In this document: positions 11,243-22,620 of the stretch, piece by piece
How the letters are laid out: every line of letters begins with the position of its first letter
Numbering within the stretch: position 1 is the stretch's first letter
From: Kudoa neothunni
Taxonomy: Eukaryota > Cnidaria
Length of the DNA: 64,000 nucleotides
Direction of reading: 5' to 3'
NCBI GenBank assembly: GCA_964304625.1
Contig: OZ199840.1
Location: forward strand, 7,192,001-7,256,000
The notes under the pieces: generated by a model
The model's input: the letters and a program-made list of their open reading frames with translations, nothing else
What the model was told of the DNA's origin: nothing
The model's database searches: none
Position numbers and translations under genes: made by a program

Positions 11243-13816
11243 ATGGGAGACCTTGACCCTAAAATTGTGGACGAACTTAGAGAGATATTCAACCAGGTAA
11301 TTATTTTGGATTCATTTTATCTAGAACTAAGTTTTACCAATTATTATATCACAAAAAAATCTTAAACAATCTGAGGGAAGAATCCATTATTTTTATTAGA
11401 GCTAGGTCATGGAAATTAACAACGATTATATCGAAACTATGCTTTACTAATATTAATTATTTTGTATACCACACGGCATGAATTACTGTAGGAACAGCTG
11501 CTGTTATTGGCGTTGATTGCAGCTAAATTAACTAACTAAACCCGAAAGTGTAACCTGCTGTAATTGAAAACTAATAATAGTTTTTGAAATGATTAGATAT
11601 TCCATATATCCATTTATAAAAATATACCATAGGTTCCCACCATAAAGGATTAACATTGACAACACGACATTTTTGGTTTTACATATTTATTTCTGTTATA
11701 GTTTTCCCAAGGCAATGTCTTAGGTGTGGAACAACTTGGTGAAGTTTTTAAAGAGTGCGGAGCACCACAACCAAATTTTAAATTGAGGGAGATTATTGAA
11801 GAGTTTGATAGAAACAAAGATGGGAAGTTGGATTTCAATGAACTCTGTGGTGTAATATTATTGAGTTATTATCTTTCTTTGTAAAAATTTCTTCTGGTTT
11901 ATAGGTGTTTGTCGCTGCAGATACCAACAAAGCTTGGGGAGCAAAACTCAAGGAAAATATCAAAGCAAGAGCTGGTATTGCTGTATTTGAGACCCACGAG
12001 AAATCTGCTGAGGGCACCAAACACTCAGTTTTGGAGGGCGATATTAAAGCTTTTTCACATTACATCACTCTTATGCTGAAGGGTGATGGAAGTGTAGCAT
12101 CCTATATGCCAATCACCGGAGAAAATAGTGACCTATTTGATAAAGTTTCCGATGGTGTTATATTCTGCAAGTTGATCAATCTTGTCTCAAAAAACACTAT
12201 TGACGAGAGAACAATCAACATGAAGAATCTCAACAAATTCACCAAAACTGAAAATCTCAATCTGGCTCTCAACTCTTTCAAAGCTATCGGTATTCATATT
12301 GTCAATGTTGGTTCAAACGATATTATGGAAAAGACTCCTCATTTGGTGCTCGGTGTTGTGTGGCAAATAATTAGAGTAAGTTTTTTTACAATGCTAATCT
12401 GAATAGTTGCTACATAACGATTAAAAAACTTGTGGATAAATGTTAATATGACCATTTTGTTTAGTTGGTGCTTTTGAAGAAAATCAGTCTTCAATACACC
12501 CCTGGCTTGGCGTGTCTATTGCGTCCTGGTGAAGATATTAAGACTCTCATGTCTCTTTCTCCTGAAGAACTTTTGATGCGTTGGGTTAACTATCACCTTG
12601 AAAAAGCTGGCAGTTCTCGTACTATCAGCAACTTTGGAAGTGATCTCAAGGTGGCATATATCAGCTGGATGTCATTTTAACAAATCACAACTATAGGACA
12701 GTGAAGTGCACGCTATTTTGTGTGATAGAGTGTTGAACTTTGCTCCCATTGCCCATCACAGTGAAATCATGAAAGTATTTCATAGTGACAAATTTACATT
12801 TTGATATTACAATTATTAGGATTCAGATCTTACCAAAAGAGCAAATATCATCATTAACAACCACTCAAAAGCTGGTATCAGTTCTCTATTAACTGCACAC
12901 GTATAATTTTTTATTTCCGGGTTAAATTGTTAGAATTGCTTAGGATATCGTGAACTGCAACCAAAAATTGAATTTGGCTTTCATTGCAAATCTCTTTAAC
13001 CTCTATCCCAACCTTGAGGAACCTGAAGAGCCCATAGAAATTATCGAAGAGACTCGCGAAGAAAAAATGTATCGCAACTGGATGAACAGTTTGGGTGTCC
13101 AACCCTACGTCAACCATCTCTATGTTGATTTGTCCGACGGTATCGTCCTCTTGCAGCTTATTGACATCATTCGTCCCGGAATTGTTGTCAAAAAGAGGGT
13201 TAACAATCATCCCATGAAACCTAATCAAGCTAGCCTGTTGAAACTTGAAAACTGCAACTATGCCGTTGAACTAGCTAAATCATTAGGGGTGTCGCTAGTG
13301 AGCACATCTGGTGACGATATTACCACAATGAATCCTAAACTTGTCTTGGGTATATATATACATTTGTGAGAAAATGGACTTACTTTCTTATCCTCGTGAA
13401 ACCATCTAATAATAAATTTAGGATTATTATTCCAACTGATGAGACTTTACACCATTGGAATTCTTGAGCGTCTTGATGGAACAGGAAAACGTATCGATGA
13501 TACGTCCATTGTTGAGTGGGCCAACTCCAAATGCGACACCAAAATATCCAGTTTCAAGGATAACGCCATCACTACATCCAGACCTATTTGTGATCTTATT
13601 GAGGTTCTGCAACCTAACACAATTAATTACGATTTCCTTAACAAAGCTTCCAACTTTGAAGAAAAACTTGCCAATGCCATCTACGCTATATCTTGTGCCA
13701 GAAAAATCGGCGCTGTCGTCTACGCTCTTCCTGATGATGTTGCTGAGGGCAAATTTAAGATGATTATGACCATTTATGCTTGCTTAATGGCAAGAGATCT
13801 TGAGGAATCTAAATAG
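11243..13816 (+). CDS. PLS3: Plastin / fimbrin, actin-bundling protein
   Basis: Eight exons: 11243-11296, 11702-11851, 11905-12375, 12465-12650, 12697-12774, 12820-12900, 12944-13349, 13422-13816, all phase-consistent with GT-AG introns of 405, 53, 89, 46, 45, 43 and 72 bp. The 606-residue product is close to the usual ~630. The N-terminus has one canonical EF-hand loop (DRNKDGKLDFNE, residues 54-65); the preceding hand lacks a recognisable calcium loop. Four calponin-homology domains follow in two actin-binding pairs, with hallmark blocks such as IDERTINMKNLN, PHLVLGVVWQIIR, EELLMRWVNYHL, RNWMNSLGVQPYVNHLY, LENCNYAVELAKSL and VYALPDDV. It cross-links F-actin in the cytoplasm. The ATG at 11243 matches where the family starts. 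A piggyBac remnant lies 155 bp past the stop. Confidence 0.97.
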
Positions 13817-13971
13817 ATAAATCATATCTTACTATAAAATATTCCGCCAGTTATACGCGGTTCGAAATTGATTATTACTACTATTTTACTTTAGTTTTAT
13901 GTTTGTTGTTTATGTTATTTCTCTTAACTGTTCCAGATTTATGCCCAAGTTATAGAAATATCAAATGTTTG

Positions 13972-15313
13972 TTAACCCTCTGATGATCATAAAAGCTATG
14001 TACGTGTAAAGTACTTTGGGGTAAAAAATACCCCAACTATTTTTTCCGTTTAAATACGAAACATATTACAGAGTTATCAAAATTAGAATCTAACAAATTT
14101 CCAGCCGACATATTTGATTTAAACCCCACTATAAAGTGATATTTATGTGGGACGCACGCGCACCACTGTGTTTTTTTCAATGAGCGGCATGGGCGATTTG
14201 TACGATGAATTCTGTTATTCGGAAAGTGAGTGTGAAGATCACATTTCCGAAGACGAAGAATTTTCGAACAAAATGGAAATAATCGGCATTGGTATTGATA
14301 TTCTTTCAAATAAAGATGGTATTCAGTGAAGTGCTTCAAAGCCTCGTCCAACGAAGAGAGATTTAAAGAATAAAATGTATCCACCTCCTGGACTCACCGC
14401 CTATGCTCAAACAAAAATAAAAACATGTTGGACCGTTTTTTATTATTTTTGAATGATGAAATCAATAACGAAATCATTTTGGTTACAAATATGTTTGGAA
14501 AACATCATTTCGGCGACCAATGGTACGATCTTGATTTGGTAGAATTTAGGGGATATTTATGATTGTTAATCCTCATGGCCTCCCATAAGGATAGAGAGCA
14601 GCCTATAAGTGAGTTATTCAGCCAGAAGGAAGGAAGAGAAGTCTATCTGCAATTAGTTTCACTTCGCCGCTTCAAATATATTTCCCGAGCACTGCATTTT
14701 GATAACTTTAATACACGAGAAGAACGTAAAAAGTTGGACAAATTCTGTGTCATTCGTGATATATTGGAGAAGTGGATTGTGACGTGTTACCTAAATGTTT
14801 TTCTCCGAATGAAGATGTAATTGTTAATGAACAATTGGTTCCGTTCTGTGGAAGATGTCCTTTCTGCCATTATATGCCCCTGAAGCCGGCAAAATATGGT
14901 ATAAAATTTTTTTTACTGATTGACCCAATGGCCAATTACATTTGTAATGCCCAGCGTTTACTTGGGAAAGAATAATTCTGAGTTGAACAGACAAACTAAC
15001 GTAGATGAAAACATCATACTCAACCTTACAACTAATTTGTTTGGTTCTGGCCGAAATGTTGTCACGGAGAATTTCTTCTCGAGAGACATCGATGAGAAGA
15101 AATTGTTGGAAAGAAAGTTGACTATTTGGGAAAAATGAGAAAAAACAAAAAAGAAATACCATCTTGTCTTCAACCTTTAGAAAAAAGGCGCCTTTGTTCC
15201 AACATTTTTTTTCACAATAAATATACTATTATCATATGTGACAAAAAAAGGCAAATGTGTGATTCTTCAAACTTCCGTCACGCATGATAACTCTATTCCT
15301 GGAGAAGGTTTAA
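13972..15313 (+). mobile_element. Decayed piggyBac element
   Basis: The left end is TTAA followed by CCCTCTGATGATC (TTAA at 13972-13975), as expected for piggyBac, which targets TTAA and has CCC termini. A TTAA at 15310-15313 is the best right-end candidate, but the repeat next to it does not match well, so the right boundary is weak. It contains a broken transposase on the plus strand. Confidence 0.65.
14168..15285 (+). pseudogene. piggyBac transposase remnant
   Basis: Several plus-strand frames together give a piggyBac (DDE_Tnp_1_7) transposase broken by frameshifts and stops. The recognisable order is: acidic N-terminus (about 14180-14290); RFKYISRALHFDNFNTREER and CVIRDILEKW (14670-14780); NEQLVPFCGRCPF and KPAKYGIKFF (14823-14910); LFGSGRNVVTENFFSRDI (15038-15095); and MRKNKKEIPS (15136-15165). 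The family motif is DEQL; here the catalytic Asp is Asn. Together with at least three frame changes this makes the copy inactive. Insertion is immediately downstream of plastin on the same strand. Confidence 0.87.
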
Positions 15314-15598
15314 TTTAATTTGGTTTCGGTTCGTATTTCGGTTTTTTGTTATTTTTTAAAATTATTTAGAAGAAATATTTAATGATTTATAAAAAAATGA
15401 TAAATTATTCATTTTTAGTCATACTTTGAAAAAATAGGTTTAAAGTTATCTTACAGTTTAATTAATGTTGTATTCTCTTTTTTAAAAATTTATTTCTTAA
15501 AATATGATAGATCCTTCCTTTTAAACGTGGTTATAGTCTGTTTATGTCAGAATTCTACATAACGCAGCATAACAAATATCATTAGAATCCAACAAAAA

Positions 15599-17257
15599 TT
15601 AATTATTCCGGTTTTCATAAATAAACACGATAATGTCGAGTTTTGAATCGCTCAATCTTGTTTTGAGTGGGGTGATATGATTAAACAAGGAGAAACATCT
15701 TTCGGAATCAATGCTCGTGGGCCTTATGTTGGAAAGAGCTTTTCGAACTCTTTCTAAGCGATCCGACATCACGCCATGACGTGTAAAATTGAAGATTTCA
15801 TCTGAGTCGGTAAGTTTTAAGCGATTGGGCTCAGAAACATAATTTATCAAATCTTCTAAGTCCAAATTAGGCTCAGGGGCTTCATTTTCAATTTGATCAA
15901 CTGGCCCAACAAAGTTTATCGCTTCCTCTGACTCAAAACGTGACGGTCTTTTGTAGAAAAAGCTTTTGTCACAGATTTTAGAATCAAAACTTAGATTCAA
16001 AAAAATGTCAGACCCAATTCTCCGCCTTTCTTTGTAGCGCTTGATGACGTTTTCTTTTAATTTCGAGGCAATTGATCCCTCAATATGTGTGTGAGTTCAT
16101 TTATTGCGCTTGTTAATATAAAATCACATTGCGCCAAATTAATAAACGACTCGGACAATTTGAGAACGGCTCGATGTACAATTTCAAGGAATGATGTTAG
16201 CTCCTTTATTGTAAATCATTCATAAAAATATTATGTAAGTAATTACATTGATGAAAATTATTTCGTCCTTGTCTACTGATAATTCCTTTTCCAGAATAGA
16301 ATAAGTATGCTCTATTGCCTGGTACATTTGAACAAACTTTATCAACAATTGATATAAGCTGGACCAGCATGTGACACACTCAATGTTTAGAGATAAATAT
16401 CGTATTCCTTTTTCCTCACACGACTTCCTTAATGTGTCGTTAGCCAATCCAGATCTTGAACAAACATTGATAATTGATCTGACCTGACCTGAGAGACAAC
16501 ATCAAAAAAATTGGACATAAGAACAAACTCCTGCTCATCAAATTCTAATTCATCAGATTCCAGCTCATACGTACATTTTTCCATGTTCGAAGCTCCATCA
16601 ATGCACATAAATAATGAATTGACTCCAAATTTGAACAGTTGTTTATTTATTAATGAAGCCAATTCTACATCTATGCATCTTTCTGTTACTCTTGTTACAT
16701 CAAGAGAGATTTTTTTGCCCTCGAAATAGGTTTTTATATTAGGGGAACGTTTATTGGACCTTGATGTCCGCTCGTCGCAACAGAGTGCAGGTCTTGAGTT
16801 TGACCCCGCAAAGATTTTTTAAACTTTCATTGTCATTGAATATTCCACAATGATTAATGAATTAAAAATTGCGTCATATGACACTGGAATTTCTTTTCCA
16901 TGTGCCCTTTTTGAGAAATTTTCCAAATTGGAACATTGTCGACATCAATCAGTCTCGCGATATCAGAGTCAAGATTGGACTCCTAGCGACTTTCGTTGGC
17001 AAAATTGTCAATTATGGGTTGCGTTTGAACGATTCTAATTTTTATTTAAAAATATTAATGATTCCAAACTACTTTGATTTTAAATCAATCCCATGAGCCT
17101 TGGCATGTAAATGAAGTGTGCTCGTTGAGTCTTTTTTGCAAACTAGTACAGCATTGCACTTTTTGCATTTTTCCTTTTCATCGGCAAGTTTAACAAAAAA
17201 TTCCAAATAGCGCTCACCGTTAAAACATGTGCGATCCCCCCAAAATCTTATGCTCAT
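15599..17257 (-). pseudogene. Decayed hAT (ZBED-type) transposase
   Basis: Minus-strand fragments in family order. 17257-17069 carries a BED-type zinc finger (KCKKCNAVLVCKK, then HLHAKAH). 16662-16220 carries the middle of the RNase-H-like core, including a block resembling the hAT TRWNS motif but reading CVTCWSSLYQLL. 16000-15599 ends in the hAT dimerisation region (RPTSIDSERCFSLFNHI, LKTRLSDSKLD). Frames change between the blocks and stops intervene. No terminal repeats were found; the poly-C tract at about 17310 lies just outside the N-terminal end. Confidence 0.75.
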
Positions 17258-18582
17258 TTAATACATTAAGAAATTTTCTTTGTTGAGAATATGATAAACT
17301 AGCGCAAAAGCCCCCCCCCCTTGCGTGGGCTTCCTTGCCCGGCTAAGTAGGCTAACGCTTTGAGTAGGCCAAGGTCATTTGAAGTTCAAAGTAAATTAAG
17401 AGTATTTAGATAAATAGTATAAAGATTACCCAATTAACAGACGATTTATTTAACTAATTTGGCGCATGAACCTTATTTAATATTTTTAAACACGAATAAA
17501 CACTACCGAGCATTTAAAATTTCCTCTTTAGAGCTCCAAAAAACCGATTTTCTCCTTGTTGTTTGCAATAATCTCTAAATCCTACCATATGAAAGTTCTA
17601 ATCTTGTTAAACATCAACAAATGAATTTCACATTAATGTTGAGCTACATAACCTAATATAACCTTCCTTATTTAAATTAATTCAATTCTTAAATTACTTT
17701 TCAATAATTTTAAAGTAAATAAACACTATGATATATTTAAAATTAACTTATTATAACTTTAACGACATGATCTATATGTTTGCATTAATCCTCAAATCAT
17801 ACCACGTGAAAATGTTTTTAGTCATCTTGCGGAATGCAAACCTTTTATAATTTATTACGTACTTTTTTGTATTAAAATAAAATTTTATCTTTCCGTAGGT
17901 GTGCTCAAATGGAGCGATATGCCTCTCTATAGAAAATAAAAGATGCGTGTATACATACACACACGGATTACAGGTTTGCTTTATATAGTAGATAATGGAT
18001 TTATGCGTGAATAATAATAAATATATTTTTAATTATTTGGGCATAATTTCATTTGTCTAGTGGAAGTTCATTAATGTTTGTTGTATGACCTTCGGCCTAA
18101 TACATTGAATTTTGATGGAAAATTTAAACCAAAGGATGGTGGTTAGATATCTCAGCTTTATTAAATATCCAAATAGGCATCATTTTAAAATTCCTAATAT
18201 ATGACATTCGAGGATTGTTTTGGCGGGGTTGTATTTGGGAATTTAAGATGCTGAGGTTAATTCAAATTTATAATGCTTACACATAATAATATACTTTTAA
18301 ATCTTATTAAAAGTTCTTATCAATAATTAATAAATTTAAAATATTTGAATAGTGATCTTACCTGGAGAGAAACTATACACAAAATTCTCTAAGTGTTGTT
18401 TTCGTTAGCGTCACATTGCACGAAAATGTTTATTAATGTCAAAAGTTTTGTAGGTGAATGAATTATCACTATTAAACCGAGAATACCTTTCCCTACCATG
18501 CTTATTTATGACAAATTATTGATTTGTGATGTCTTCTAGGCGGGGATCTAATAAGTTTCCGCTATACTCTATAGAAAATAAC
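17258..18582. other. Intergenic, no gene recognised
   Basis: AT-rich sequence with a C homopolymer near 17311-17321. No exon or RNA gene recognised. The last eight bases (18575-18582, AAAATAAC) are the left target duplication of the next hAT element. Confidence 0.4.
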
Positions 18583-20613
18583 TAGGGTTTGCAATTTCCG
18601 GTTAAAATCGATGTGTCGATTTAAACCATCGAATTTGAAAAAACGTGTCAGTCTATTTTTTTCGATCGAAAAAAGCCGACTTTGTTTAAATGAGAATCTT
18701 GTAAATGGGAAGAAAACGTCGAGAGTTGGCTGATTATTTAATTGAGTGGAGCGACTTGGAAGCTGCGGGAGACTCGTTGTCATGCAAATATTGCAAGCTA
18801 GTTTTACCCCTTAAACAAAACAGAATACAAGAACATGTTGGATCTCAAAAACACGCAACTATGAAGACTAATGTGAAAAACACTATCCCCATCAAAGATA
18901 TTTTGCATCGTGATAGATCCAACTCAAGCGAAATTGAAATGGACCCAGTAAAGATCGTATTATTTGATGGTCTTCCATTCCAAGCTATCAATAAAGATAG
19001 TTCATTGAGGAATTTTCTTTTTAAATATTGCCCAGCTTCACGATCATTGCCCGATGGAAGAGTTCTTATCGATAAACATATTTCCCCGATATTTTTGAGG
19101 AGTATGGACGCAATTAAACTAGCAATGGTAGATGTTCGCTTCAGTTTGATAATTGACGAAGCGCCTAACTTTAATAATAGACCTGTTTTCAACACGTTGG
19201 CTTGTTATTACGATCACCATTCAAATAAAAGAATGATATTTATGTTAGGTTCATCCAGAATTTTAAATTGCAATTCTGTTATTGTTGCTAATCAATTATC
19301 AAACGTGCTGAAACGTTACGACTTGGTATGGGATAACTGTTGCGCTATTATTTCGGATTCAGCGTCATACATGAAAAAATTCATCAATGATTTGAAAGCA
19401 ATGTATCCACATATTATTCGAATTCCATGCTTTTCTCATATTATCCACCTTGCTGTCCGAAAAGCTACTGACGAATATTTCTTAGATATTAGAAAATTCT
19501 GCATGAAGTTTTCATCTATTCTGTCAAAGAATAGAAATGCAAAGAGAACATTTCTGGTTCATCTCAAGAACAACGATTTGGAAAATGTCAAAGAAATTCC
19601 TCGTGTCATGGATATCCGTTGGTATAGTTTTTACAATTGCTTAAAGCAAATAAAAGAATATTATCCAGCTGTTGTCGATTTTCTAAATGAAGTTAAACCC
19701 TTAGAATTTGGAAAACGTCTAAATGAAATTCTACTAATTAATTCTGAGAATATCAATGTCTTATTTCTCTCTGTCACTGTGTTAATTGATGAACTTACGC
19801 CGCTGGTTGAATTTTCGAAACGTATTGAAACTAACGATAATTTTTGTTTTTCAAGTATATTCGACTGGATGAATAATGATTTTGGAATGAAGAAGAATTT
19901 TCTTAATGATCACAAAGATAATCTTGGACTTCTTTCATTTGAAATTAGAACAAATCTTATCAATAAAAATGAATCTTTTCGCGGGAGCATCATCGAGAAA
20001 ATCCATGATTTTATATCAAATAGTATTAATGATTGTTTTCCATCAGCCACTTTCTTTCAAACAATCAAAAGCATTGATCCAGCAACGCCATTATAGATTG
20101 AAAATGTACATATTGATGATCTTTGTTATTTAATAGGGGTTAAAGACAAAGTTTAATTTAAAGATGAATACAATTTCCTTTGTAAGGCAATTATGGATTC
20201 AAATCATCCTTCTATCACCACAGACTTTTGGAAGGAAAAATCCAGTATTTGCCCATTGCTGTCAAAACTTTCATTGGATTTGTTGGTATTACCCATTTCA
20301 TCTATCGCTGTAGAACGAAGCTTTTCGAAATTAAATTATATAATTCGAAAAGAACGAATGAAACTCTCAAATGAACGCGCTTCAATGGTTTCGATGCTCC
20401 ATTTTAACGGTCCATCTCTATTTTAACTAGTAGTTACTCAAAATAATTATTTTTATTCTATAAAACTTTGTTTTTTAGTCTCCGATAAAAACTTATTTTT
20501 CTTTTATTCTTAAAATATACGTCGAAAAAAACCTGATTTTGAAAAAAAAAGTTTTTCGATCGGTAAAAGCCGTCGAATTGAAAAAAAATAAACGTCGAAA
20601 ATTGCAAACCCTA
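18583..20613 (+). mobile_element. hAT element with exact ends and perfect 8-bp duplication
   Basis: The left terminus TAGGGTTTGCAATTTCCG (18583) is matched by the reverse complement of the right terminus, TAGGGTTTGCAATTTTCG (ending 20613). Both are followed inward by related GTCGA/ATCGA-rich subterminal sequence. The flanks AAAATAAC (18575-18582) and AAAATAAC (20614-20621) are identical, the 8-bp duplication of the hAT superfamily. Total length is 2031 bp with one transposase on the plus strand. Confidence 0.96.
18705..20426 (+). pseudogene. hAT transposase with two in-frame stops
   Basis: The frame opens at 18705 with an N-terminal CGGBP1-like zinc finger (residues about 24-52: CKYCKLV...HVGSQKHA). 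It continues through the hAT RNase-H-like core (SLIIDEAPN, LVWDNCCAIISDSASYM, PHIIRIPCFSHIIHLAV) to a TAG at 20094. The same frame meets a TAA at about 20154 and then reads the conserved C-terminal dimerisation block (LLVLPISSIAVERSFSKLNY, RKERMKLSNERASM) to 20426. With the stops removed the length is about 573 residues. There is no frameshift, only two nonsense codons in an intact element. An unrecognised intron is possible but no good donor-acceptor pair removes both stops. Confidence 0.9.
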
Positions 20614-20621
20614 AAAATAAC

Positions 20622-22480
20622 GCTAATATTCAAAGCATATGGGAATTTTTTAATATCCTATTAAAATTTCAACACGAATTCGATTTTAAAAATTTCATCA
20701 TTTTGTCAATTCTGTGCGTTGATTATCAATGGATATAAATTTTTTTCATTATACATTACTCTGGTTGATACAGAGCAAACCTTCTCGAATTCTATTAAAA
20801 AAAGCTTGATTTAAGGAAGAGAATTATTTTAAAAGTATATACTTTAAATTTTGAACAAAAATCTCATAGTTTGATAAAAAATGGTCACCTACTCTCGAAA
20901 TTTGAGAATTAGAAAATGTAAATATTTCTTCTAAATTTATTACACACAGCGTATATCAAATCAATTTTAAATGAAAACCAATAAATAAATTTCTTTAAAA
21001 ATAAGCAGCTTTTCAACATTAAAAACGACGTTTTGTGCGCATTAGACTGGTTACTTTGGCCAGCTAGAACGCATGGCGCACGTAATTCATGACTTAAACC
21101 CCTGAACTTATTAGTAGTATGGAAAACGTCATTTTCATTCTTTAAAACATATTTTACCGATAATATATTTACGAATAAATGCATTTTAAGTGAATTCAAT
21201 AAATATAGAATGAATAGAGGATCATACTCATCAGAAATTTTTAATACAAAATTAACTTAATAAATTTTTTATAAATGAGGAAATAAAAAATAGCTTAACA
21301 TATTAATGAAATCAGTTTTGTAATATCTTAGCTATCCTAGAAGATATTCTTTACCGTAAGAATAGTCGGGCCCTTTTAAATGGAGGGAAACTCGCATCGT
21401 TCGAAAAAATCCAAAGAGAAAGTAACGTGTGAAGAAACGTTCAAAAACTGTTTAAAAAAATAATTCCTGTTAATATTTGTGGATCAGAAGGCATTATTCT
21501 TTTGAATGGAAGTAAATCCCTAGAGAAATCAAACCTAAGGTCGGGTTAATATAGAAGAAATTACTTGATTTAAAGTTCCAGGAGATAAATATGTTAAATC
21601 AATAAATAATGAAGTCGACGCAACGAATGAACTGTTTACTCATGGAAATTATGAAAAAACGGGCATAATTTGTTCCGTTAATGAAGTCATTGAGCATTAA
21701 CTAAATTAAGAGAAATTATTTTTTCTCGTGACATACCTGTGTTAGAAAATAAAACAAAATTGAACTTCTCCGTCTGTAAAATAAGACAAGGTTCGTAAAA
21801 GAATGATAAAATAGCTGACTATTAAAAAAAATCTACATATTTTCGAATAATTTGTAATGTATTTATTCGATATTTGTTGTTATTAGTTTAACATTCAACC
21901 TTGTCTGAACGTCTACGAGCTATCATTAATATAATAAAGAATTTGGAATTTTTAAATACAAAATACGACCGCGCGCCACTATTATCTATCTAGCATTCTG
22001 CGTGCGCGAGCATGGATACTGCGTATTATGGGGGTGCAACGCACCTAAAAGGTTTGTCCCAAAAAAGTGCGTAATATCTCCGCACTATTGTACATAGATT
22101 TAGTTGTTTAGATTTTGCCTAATCGAATTATTTCTTGTCCATTCCTTTGCTCTTAGACCCTAAAAATAATTAAAATAATCAAAACTAATGACACTTTAAT
22201 ATTATTTACCATGAAAATAGCCATTTTAAGTATTGTTGTTGTTATTATTATTATTAGGCTGCACGACTAAAAAGTAAACTTCGCATAAAAGAAAGAGTCT
22301 GATGATAATTTTATAAATAGCTGTTAAATACCTATTCCTAAAAAATTGTAAAAAAATTCAGCCTAACTCTTAATGATTTTAATAACCCTGAACAATATAA
22401 TTCCTTAGGAATCCTGAAGTACATCATAAAACAATAATGCAAGAATTTTCCTATCTGATTTTGATGTTACTTAATTTACC
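20622..22480. other. Repeat-rich region with one possible coding fragment
   Basis: No gene recognised with confidence. Near 21040-21100 the minus strand reads CAGGGGTTTAAGTCATG and then TGGCC, resembling a hAT-type terminus; the minus frame 20909-21199 runs through it and is not a gene. 21379-21459 and 21578-21700 hold short coding-like plus-strand stretches described among the findings. 22061-22090 carries one copy of a dispersed motif (GTGCGTAATA...GCACTATT). Confidence 0.35.
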
Positions 22481-22620
22481 CCCGGTTGAGAACCCTTGAT
22501 CGAGAGCAGGACTTCCCGATTGGAAGTTCACGGGCCCCTAAGAGATCCGGGAGACAGTTACTAGGGGTCTGAGACTCACACCTTGAGTCAGCATTAAAAT
22601 TCTATGGCCAGGCATGTTTT
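22481..22620. repeat. hAT-like terminus and GC-rich repeat fragment
   Basis: The minus strand from about 22499 reads CAAGGGTTCTCAACCGGGGG, close to the CAGGGGTTCTCAACC termini of Charlie-like hAT elements; its element would lie to the left, but no partner end was seen. The following ~110 bp is much more GC-rich than its surroundings and is probably an unrelated repeat fragment. Confidence 0.45.
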
